DNA of 64,000 bases, taken from assembly GCF_000002875.2 (NCBI RefSeq), contig NC_009399.2:298884-362883 (forward strand), written 5' to 3'. Shown in pieces: positions 19,132 to 28,600 of this stretch. Each line of letters starts with the position of its first letter. Within the stretch, counting starts at the first letter, position 1. The position numbers and the translations under genes are program-made. Source of the stretch: Leishmania infantum JPCM5 (taxonomy: Eukaryota > Euglenozoa > Kinetoplastea > Trypanosomatida > Trypanosomatidae). The notes beneath the pieces were generated by a model. It saw only the letters and a program-made list of their open reading frames with translations. It was not told where the DNA came from and searched no databases.

Positions 19132-21844
19132 CGCCTGCGTTGCACAACGTCCTTGGAGCCGTGCTTTCCCGCCTTCTTTGTACCTCAAGCTGCCGGACCA
19201 ACGCCCCGTCCTCGACCTTCTTGTCTCTCTCTCTGTGGCGATGAGAGAAAGACACAGGGAAAGAAAGGGAGCACACGCACATGCACACACACAGGCAGAC
19301 AACGGCAAAGGATGGGCTGATCACCTCCTGTGCGAGGGATGGCGGCTACGCAGACAAAGGCAGGACGGAGGAGAAGCAGAAAACAAACCCACGAAGGAAA
19401 AGGAACGACAAGAGAAACACTGGATGTGACACACACACACACACACACGTGCACACAGCTCGAAACGATTTCGTTGCGCCGATGATGATGGCGGAGAACG
19501 AATACGAAAGAAGAGAGAGGGATGCGTAGCGTGACGCAATCGACGACGCAGCGGCGAACCACAAAACGAGGAGAGGCAAGGTGCCACGGGGGGGGGGCTG
19601 TGGAGGAGGGGAGGAAGGGAGGCGCGAATCGTAGAGAAACGCAAACGCGCAAGGAAGAGATCAAACACGAAAAAGAAGTCGAGAGGAGGAGGAGGAAGAC
19701 AGAGGGGAGAGGATGGATGGTGTGGGTGGGCTAGGGAGGCGCTAGCGAGAGGGACGGCGAGGCAGGCAGGCGGGACGGGTGGTGGTTGTGGTGGTGTGGG
19801 AAGTGTACTGATGGAAAAGATGAAAACAGAGAGAAAGGATGGCCAAAGAAGTAAGGACGTTGGGGGTGCGTAGAGGAGGAAGGAGAAGGATGAGATGGGA
19901 AGACGGGGCGGGGGTAATGAGACTGGGGGAAGGTGGTGCGTGTCGAAGAATAGAGACAACAACAGCAAACGGCCACGCGCACGGGTAAGAAGCGAAGGCA
20001 GAAAAGGCAGAAAAGGGCAGTATAGGGTGACGCGCAAAGAGGTGCTTGGGTATCAAGAGCGGTGCAGACCCATCACGCACACCACTGCACACGCACACGC
20101 ACGGGACACACCCTTGCCGCAACGGCGAACAGCAAAGAAAAGAGAGCGAGCGGGAGCAAGTCGGTAAACGAAGAGCAAGGCGTAACCACAACCAAGAACG
20201 CACTGTACGCACGCACAGGAAAGGGAGGCACGCGTAATGGCAGATGGGGGAGGGGGTGGAGAAGGCAAGGAAACCATAAAACACAGATAACGAAATGAAG
20301 AGCACCAATGTACGAGGGGGATGGGGGGGGGAACGCGCGCACACATACACGCACGCAAAGGATGAGGAAAGAGAGAGAGACAGGGGCAGCTCAGAACACA
20401 GGAAGGAGAGCGCGAGAGGTCTCTCGGGGGATACCGAATGGGATCTACGCGAAGAAAATAACGACGAGAACGAGAATGAAAAAATAACAAAAAAGGACAA
20501 AGGTACGATGGAGAGAAGCGAGAACCCCAGTATTCACAGACAGACGTGCATGCATGTGTATATGTATGTACTCTCTTTCTGTACGCACTCACACATTCAT
20601 GTATGCGTGCGCCCAACATAAACACAAGAACACAGGGAAGAGAACGAATATTTCGAAGAGTGAGAGAGGGGGAAGTACCAGAGCAAACAAGCAAAGACAA
20701 GAATAGGAGGTTGTGTATGTGTGTACGAGTTCACAGACACACGCAAAGGCTGTGTGTGCAGCGTATACGTGGATCTCTCGGTCTGCGTCTCAGTGCACGT
20801 CTCGCTCCATCTGAGGTGTTTTGCGGGACGCCAGAAGGTCGGCAACCTCACCTCCCCTACCCAACAAAAAAGGATGGAAAACAAAGGAAAACAAGAAGGT
20901 GTCCGTGTATCAGCGTGTGCGTACTTGTGCGTGCAGACGCGTTATTGGCGGCGCACGATCGCCACACCCTTCTTTTTGTTGTCACGCGGCCTCGTCGTTG
21001 GTCAATGACTTCAAGTTTGTGTTGCTGTGGCGGCTGCCGTCTTCACCCACGCTCTTCTGCGCGTTGAAAATCTCCACTTATCGATTGCCTTTGCGATGGC
21101 AAGTCGTCACTGCTCTAGCGCAGACTGGCTGAACGAATGATGGCTACACGCGCACAGACAGCGCCACAAAACTGTTAACGCCTACGCACAGAGAAAGATC
21201 GAGGTCAGGGAAGGAGGAGGATGCGGCGGGTCAAACGTTCCCGAAACCTTCGGGCTCGCTACCGCCTTCTTTCACGGCTGCCTCTTTTTTTTTTTGCGAT
21301 GCTCTTCTCCCTTTGTTTTGTTCTTTCCAGAGGATGAGAGGGAGGGATGAGGGGGAGGGGGGCAGACGCAATATCTTGGATATGCGTGTCTCCGCTTTCT
21401 CACCCACAAGAAACCCCTTGTCGTATGCTCGTCCTCCTCTTTCGGCGCTGGGGGACACGCGTAGGTATGCGCGGGTGTATGTGTGGATGTCTGGTGTGTG
21501 CGCGGTGATGCACCACAATTACCACCACCGCTACAACCGCTGCTGTGTACTTTCAAAAAAAAACAAGGTCGATCGAGGGGGCCTGTTGCTGTATCCGTGA
21601 GTGCGAGTGTCTGCGCGTCGTCGCCTTCGTTGCCAGTTCCTTCTTCCAGCGGACGAGACCGAGCAAAAACCCGATAAATGGAGAGTAGGGCACACAGAGG
21701 GAGAGAGAGAGATGGTGTAGAGAACCGAGAGAGGACAGCCGACTCGTCTACTCTCTGAGAGACAGAAAGGTTGACAGGGCTGGGCGGTTGGCGTATGCGT
21801 GTGTGGGCGGAGAGAGAGAGTACCGAAACCGCATCGCGGATGTT
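19132..21844 (-). other. Long intergenic region with strand-biased purine tract
   Basis: About 2.7 kb without a supported gene. From about 19330 to 20750 the + strand is rich in A and G, which makes the transcribed - strand RNA pyrimidine-rich. Long open frames here are only translations of this biased sequence. A CA microsatellite sits at 19431-19448. Near the gene start the - strand has the pyrimidine tract and AGs expected of a splice acceptor. Confidence 0.55.
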
Positions 21845-22131
21845 GTTTTTTTCCCCCATTTTTTTTTTGCTCCAACGTGTGCGCATTCTTTGCCATACAA
21901 CCGGCGTCCAACCCCAGCCCGTCTCATAGGCCCCACATCGCCTGGTCTCAAGCAGCCGCCGGCACGTGCGTTACAGCAGGGTGCCGGCCCAGTCGTCTGA
22001 GCACCGCCCCTGACCCAAGCTCTGCCCACCCACCCGCTGCACCGTCCGGGATCCCACCGCCGGCATCAGCAGCGATGAGGCGCTCTGAGTCCTCTATCTG
22101 GTAAGCACTTCAAGCTGCTCCCCACAGACGA
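21845..22131 (-). repeat. SIDER-like retroposon in the ABCA 3' flank
   Basis: A complex GC-rich block of about 290 bases stands out from the surrounding microsatellites. Read on the - strand it ends in an A-rich tail (21846-21870), as a non-LTR retroposon would. It lies about 530 bases downstream of the ABCA stop, in the same sense, where Leishmania SIDER elements often sit within 3' untranslated regions. A second, decayed copy is at 13005-13238. A possible short target duplication (gatgt) flanks it but is too short to weigh. The SIDER assignment rests on size, tail and position, not on a profile match. Confidence 0.5.
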
Positions 22132-22513
22132 TGTATGTATGTATGTGTGGGGGGGGGAGGGGAGGTGTACGGGAGACCCTGGGATACCACGCATTATGAG
22201 GTGTGTGTGTGTGTGTCCCCCTTCCCTCCCTGTGTGTCCTGGCTGGGAAAAGGGCAGAAGAGAGGTATCGGAAAACCAGAAGGGAAACGGAGCGGCCGAA
22301 CGCAGGAGGCGTGTCGGAGAAAAGCGACACACATACGCACACTCAGAGAGAGAGAAAGAGAGAAGCCGCACGCGAAGAAAGGCAAAGAGGGGCACCATCA
22401 TACACACATGCACATGCACATGCACATGCACATGCATATATACATATACATATATATATATATATACATATATACCATACACAGAGAGAGTAACGCGGCA
22501 GACACACGTATAT

Positions 22514-22545
<32 letters not shown>

Positions 22546-22662
22546 GCTATACACATGTATACACATATGCACATTTTTTTTCGGCCGCATGTGCGTATCA
22601 ACAGCCGTAGCCCGATCACACGTGTCTGTCTCTTTCTCCCTCGCCACGTCTCAAGGCGTGGT
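22132..22662. repeat. Microsatellite cluster (ATGT, ACATGC, TA, CA)
   Basis: Immediately downstream of the ABCA stop. It holds a short ATGT repeat (22131-22147), a GT tract (22201-22216), tandem ACATGC units (22406-22434), alternating TA tracts (22437-22474 and 22525-22545) and a CA tract (22514-22526). No gene seen. Confidence 0.75.
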
Positions 22663-25600
22663 CTAATGATCCGGCTGTGCCACCCGCTGCTGCTTCGACG
22701 GGGTAAGGTGCGGCTCAGCGGCCTCAGTGCGAAGTCGCCACAAGGCGCGTTGACGGCGGTACTCGGCGAAGGTCACACGTGGCGCCGTCGTGCCGCCAGG
22801 AAGACTGCCGTATGACGGCATACTCAGCCGACGCCGTGACGGCGACGCACCGCTATCACTCATCGCTGCGGCCGAGCTCCGCGCAATGAAAGACGCGCGG
22901 CTGCCCTGTCGCTGCAGTAGATGGCCATGAGGGGTCACACCGCTGCACGTGTTTGAGTTGACGACGAAGGTTGTAGACTGACTAGTTGGGGAGGCGGCGC
23001 TGGCGCGGTTGTGGCGGCGGTCTTGATTGAGTGTTTCCTCGGCGCTACACACGCGCAGGAACAGCTGCTCGAGTGACACTTGCGACACGCTGTACTCTGT
23101 GATACCCAGCTCCGCCTGCGCGGCCCGGAGTGTCTCAAACACCTCGGACAGACGCACGATCGGCGGCGACTTTTTGGCTGTGCTCATGGCGCTGTGCTGA
23201 CCGACATAGTTCTTCGCGCTGACTAACGGCGTCTGCACAAGCTGCATACTGCGCTGGCTTCGCTGCTGCTGCAGGAGCTGCTGCATGGCGTCCGCCACGT
23301 CGCGGGTCGCTGGCAGAGTGTAGATGTACCGCTCGTTGTTGAAGACTTCGATGAGCAGCGCCGATGGGAATGCCTTGAGCATGAACTGAAAGATGTCGTC
23401 GGAGGTGTCGATGAGGTCTTTGCCGGCGTAGGAGGTGGACATGCGACGACCCAGCGCGGAGTTGATTGTGCTGCCCTGGTTTTTGTTGCTCAGGCCGTGT
23501 GCAGTACTTGCGTTTGACCGTTGGCAGTCCGCCACCGGTGAGACACCAGCCTCCGCCGCGGGGCGCTGACGCTGCTCTTCGCGGCGCTTCTGCGCGCACC
23601 GACGCGCCCCCGGCGACACGCGCAGCGTCAGCTCATACGCATTCCCGGCGTACTTGTGCTTCAAGTGCGGCATGTCACCGAAGCAGCGTAGACCACCGTC
23701 CACCATGATGCCGACGCAGTCCGCGAGGGCTTCGACCTCATCCAGGTGGTGCGTCGTGAGAATGATGCAGCATTTGCGAGAGACGCGATCGATCGCACGC
23801 CAGAGCAGCTGCCGCGCCAGCGGGTCCATGCCGGAGGTTGGTTCGTCCAGGCACAACACCTTGGGTGCGCCGATCAGCGCGATGGCCACACTCAGCTTGC
23901 GCCGATTGCCGCTGGAGAGCTGCCTAGCGGAGGCATGACGGTACTGCGTGAGGTTGCAGATGATCAGGAGGCTCGTGACGAGGCTTTCCAGCTGCCCGAC
24001 GGGCACACCGCGCACCATGGCGTAGAGAAGCAGGTGCTCCGTCACAGTGAGCAGGTCGAGACATGCGTCGAGCTGCGGGCAGTACCCAAGACACCGAGCA
24101 GCGCGGCGGCTCTCGCGCACCACATCGTTGCCGCACACATACGCACGGCCGCTCGTTGGCAGCTGCTCCTGCGTGATGATGGATAGGGCGGAGCTCTTGC
24201 CCGCACCGTTCGTTCCGAGGAAGCCGAATACCTCGCCGTGCATGATGCTGAGCGTTAGCGCACTCACTGCCACCTTCCGCGGCGCGCGGTAGACCTTGCG
24301 AAGATCGACAAGACGCACGGCATCACACGACGCCACCGTCGGCTCAGCCTCTTTTTGGCACTTCTCCTTGCTGTCGCTGCCCGTCGGCTGGCGTGAGTGG
24401 CGGCGCGAGGAGGCAGCTCTGATGGACAGCGCCGTCTGCTCAGCAAAGTGCTGCCGCTCGGCCTGGTAGACAGCGCCGCGTTCCTCCTCGACGTCGCTGT
24501 CCTCCTCCTGCCGCCGCCGCAGCACCTCCGCCTTGCACCAGCGCGGCGGCGGGTAGATCATCTCGGGCAGCGTGGCACTGTTTGTCCGGTTGCTCACAGA
24601 CCGACCACTCATCAGCTGTTGCTGACTCTGCTGTGCCCCTGTAACACCCATCCGCGTGGGCCCAGTCAACCCCACGACACCGCCTCCCACGATTGCGTCA
24701 GCAGCTGAAATCGGGGTCATGGGCAGCGGGGTCGCATTCGACGCCACCGGCTCCTCTCCCCATTCCTTGTGTGGAGAACGAGAGGGGTCTGGGACAATGA
24801 CTTTGGCCCGCGGCGGTGCGCCTTGCATCAGCGCACTCGTCCCCGTGCCCGCCACCTCCGCCGTCTCATTGGCGCCGTTGGCCGGGGAGCCATTGTCGTG
24901 GCTTCGCAGAATGGGCGACACAGCGCTTGGAGGTGGGGCCCCGGGCGACGCCGCAGCGGCGCTCACAGGCGTAGCGCTGGTGCCATCCACTGCGACGGCA
25001 ACGGCGTCAGGCATCGTTGCCCGCCGGCCTCGTCGATCCGCCTTTTGCGTGCGATGACGCCAGCACCGAGAGCCACCGCAACAGCGGCACCTCCGCGCAG
25101 CCCACCAAACACTGAGTTGGTCGACGACCGCGCGCCGGTTGGGGTGGTCCCAGAGCAGCGTGATGGCGGCGAAGATGGGGGCCTCGACGGCCATGTAGAT
25201 GACAGGCCAGCCTGTGATGGACATGCTCCACGCGGCCAAGGACGGGTCCGTCATCTTCTTCTGCTCCAGCAGCGCCAGGTTGAGGATCACCTCACCAATG
25301 GAGTAGGGCGGCAGCAAGCGGAAGACCCACCGCAGCGTGTTCGACGCCGAGAGCGTTTTTTCGAGCAGGCTCAACACGAACACCAGCATAACGCACAGGA
25401 ATCCGGTGAGGAAGCTCACGCCCAGCACGACGATCTGCGCCGTCGTGTGCTCCGTAAAGGCAAAACTCACCATGTAGGAGCACCAGCAGTAGCAAACACC
25501 GTACGTGGAGAAGGAGGCAATCGTGGCCCCGATCGTCTCGCAGCCGACGTACTCCCAGCGCCGGAAGATAAGAAAGGTGACGACGATGAAGATCATGGAC

Positions 25601-28600
25601 ACGACGTAGGCGGTGAAGTCGAACAGGAAATTGCCGATCCAGTAAACGAGGTAGAAGAGCCCCGAGGCCGTCTGCAGGTGCCGCGCGCGTGACTCGTACT
25701 CCTTTGCCACCCACGCCACCGGATTAGCTGGCAGGAATGTGAGCGGGATCAGGAAAACAGTGCCGATGAGAATGCTGGAGATGGCGCTTGTTGCCTGCGT
25801 AGCCTTCGCATCCTGTGGCAGCCCTGTCAGGCTCATCGTGTAGGTGGCCGCGGCCGCATCAGCGCTCGTACCGAGGGCGCCAAAGTACGCTATGGCGTAC
25901 ATCATGTGCATCGCAATCGGAAGACTGTTGCGCGAGGACGTGTTGTATAGAAGCGTGCTGACTTGCCGCGTGCCGATGACATCCTGGTAGAAGAAGGTCA
26001 GATACAGCTGTACGTCGGGGTCGCCGCACTGCAGGCTCATGAAGCGGTTGCGGCTGTGAGTGAACCACGTGTCAAGCAGCTCACTGGACATATCCGTTGA
26101 GCTGACGAAGTTGGGGTCACTGAAGGACACCTTGCTAAAGTTGTGCCCATACTCGTGCATGCGCGCCACATCCCCCATGTAGTTTGTGCAGCCCGACACC
26201 TGCATCGCCGACTCCACGTCAAAAACGGAGGGCGAGAGGTACAGCGTCCCTTCGGTGCCGCCCTCCACCAGCTGCAGCGACATCGCCAGGAAGATACAGA
26301 GGATCGGGCAGACAATCTGAAAGAAGTGCATGCGAGGGTCGCGTATGGCGCAGAAGAAGCGCTTGTACATCATACCGCGCAGCTGCAGCCCCCACAGGTG
26401 CCAGCGCTGCGATGTCTGCCGCGACTCCCAGACCTTGGTGAGGTGATGGTCGGTGACCAGCTTGTAGAGGAAGGCTTCGCTGCGAACACTCGGGTTCGTC
26501 CCTGCTGCTGCTGCGGCGGCGGTGGTGGTGGGGACGGGGGCAGCGCTTGTTTGCGCGGCGCTTTCGCTCACCATGGCCTCTGAGAGCGGAGGGCAGGGCA
26601 CTCTGTCTGGACGGTGGACGCGAGCCGCCACTGTGGCCACCCCGGGGATGCCACTATGGGAGACGTCCGTTGTGGTGCTTCCCTGGCGCTGCTGCTGCTG
26701 CGCCGTCAGTGCGGCGGTGGTGGTCCTCCGCACCGACGGCGCAGGACCGGCAAGTGGCCTGTTTGCCACCGCACAAAAGTCCTCCGAGCCAACGACCTCC
26801 TGCGGGAATTGGGCCGAAAAGCTCGGGGCGCCATCGGCGTTCTCGTGGTAGTTAGGGCTTCTGCTGCGACTCTCCCGTTGCCGCAGTCCCGTGACGCTCG
26901 CGTTGTTGTTCTCGGGGACACCGGCGATATGTACCCCGTCCGCGTCGCCGCCGTCGGGTCCTGCGGCCGCCATCGACCTCGCGCCGACAACGTCACTTGG
27001 TGCCTGATGTTGTGTGGGACTCGCGGCCGCCAAGTCCGTCATCGGGTACTCATCGCCATCGCTCGGCTCCGCGTTGTTGCCATAGTTCAGCGTCGATTCG
27101 TTGTTGAGGTAGTGCAGCGAGGCCCGCGACATGCGGCGGTTCACAAAATGGTGCACTAACGGAGACGAGGGGGCCGCAGGCGGGCCGCTGCTGGTGCGGC
27201 CGCCGTCTTTTTCGCCAGCGACCTGCTCTCGCGCCGCCGCCTCGTCCGCCGCACGCACCACTGCCACCTGTGAAGATGGCGCAATCTGGTGCTCGACGAC
27301 ACGCATGAATACATCCTCCAGCGTCGGCGCCCGCAGCGCGTATCCGCGGATGTGCAGCTGCCGGTTGCCGCGCGACTCCATATCCTTCAAAAACTCTGGC
27401 AGGCGGGCATCGGTGCTGAGTCGCAGCTGGTACACCACCTCCGCATCCGTCTGCAGCACCAAGGTGGAATCCGGGAGGTGCGACATGACGAGCTGATGAA
27501 GCTCAGCCCACACCGCAGCAACCTTGGCCTGCCGCGCCGCATCGCCATCCTCCTGCGCCGGGACGGGAGTGAGATCGAAGCGAAGCGTGTAGCCGACCCC
27601 AGCATACTGGCGCAGGAACGCGGTGCTGCCGGCGCACTGCAGCACACCCTCTGTCACAATGGCGATGTTGTCACCAAGCAGGTCCGCTTCGTCCATGAAG
27701 TGCGTCGTGAGCATAATCGTATGGTGCTGGGTCATGGCGCGCAGAAGAGACCACGTGTGACGTCGCGCAGCCGTGTCCATGCCGGCGGTTGGCTCGTCGA
27801 GGAGGACGACGCGGTTGCGACCCACAAAGGCGATTGCGACGGACAGCTTCCGCTTCTGGCCACACGACATCTGCGCTGGAATAGCGTCCACCTTTTCCTC
27901 GAGGTCGACGGCACGGAGAATGTCCACGACGGCGTCCTCCAGTTCGGCCCCACGCAGCCCCTTGATCTTGCCGTAGAACTCGAGGTGCTCGCGACAGGTC
28001 AGGTCAGGCCACAGGATGTTGTGCTGCGGGCAGTAGCCGATCTCGTGCCGCGCTTCAGCCACATTCTGGGTTATCGAGTGGCCTTCAATGAAGCAGTCGC
28101 CGCTGTCGGCGGCTAGCATGCCGGTGATCATGTTGATCGTCGTCGACTTTCCAGCACCGTTCGGCCCCAGCAACACCGCGATCTCACCACGATACATGTT
28201 CCACGACACGTTGTCCACCGCCGCAAAACGCTTGCCGTTGCGCTGGAAGTACTTGCAGAGATGACTGATGCGAACACCGATGTTCTTCTCGTCGTCGGTC
28301 GAGGAGTCGCGACTGATACGGGGGTCGAAGGCGAGAGCACCGGGTCGCTGCTGCTTCTGTGACGTCGCCGTCGCCGTGCCGCTCTCGTGCCGCTCCTTGG
28401 TTAGCCTCACGACATCTAGTGCCGTTGTCGTCCCCGTCGGCTCAGAGGCAGGCTCAGATGCACTCCCACGCTGAGCATTCCTGCGACAGATGCCGCAGGT
28501 GTCCTTCAGCCACACCCACGGTTCGATGATGAAGAAGAGCGGGTGCTTTCGGGTACCCCACTCCTGCGGCAGCACGGCATTGAGGTAGATCATGAGCAGC

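Noticed and set aside
19321..20700. Several - strand ORFs of 200-250 residues upstream of the Gln-rich gene
   Set aside because: They are Ser/Leu/Pro/Phe-rich translations of the pyrimidine-biased strand, with no domain or complexity.
24769..25692. 307-residue + strand ORF inside the ABCA gene
   Set aside because: It is the antisense shadow of clear ABCA coding sequence in a GC-rich genome; His/Arg/Gln-rich with no family.
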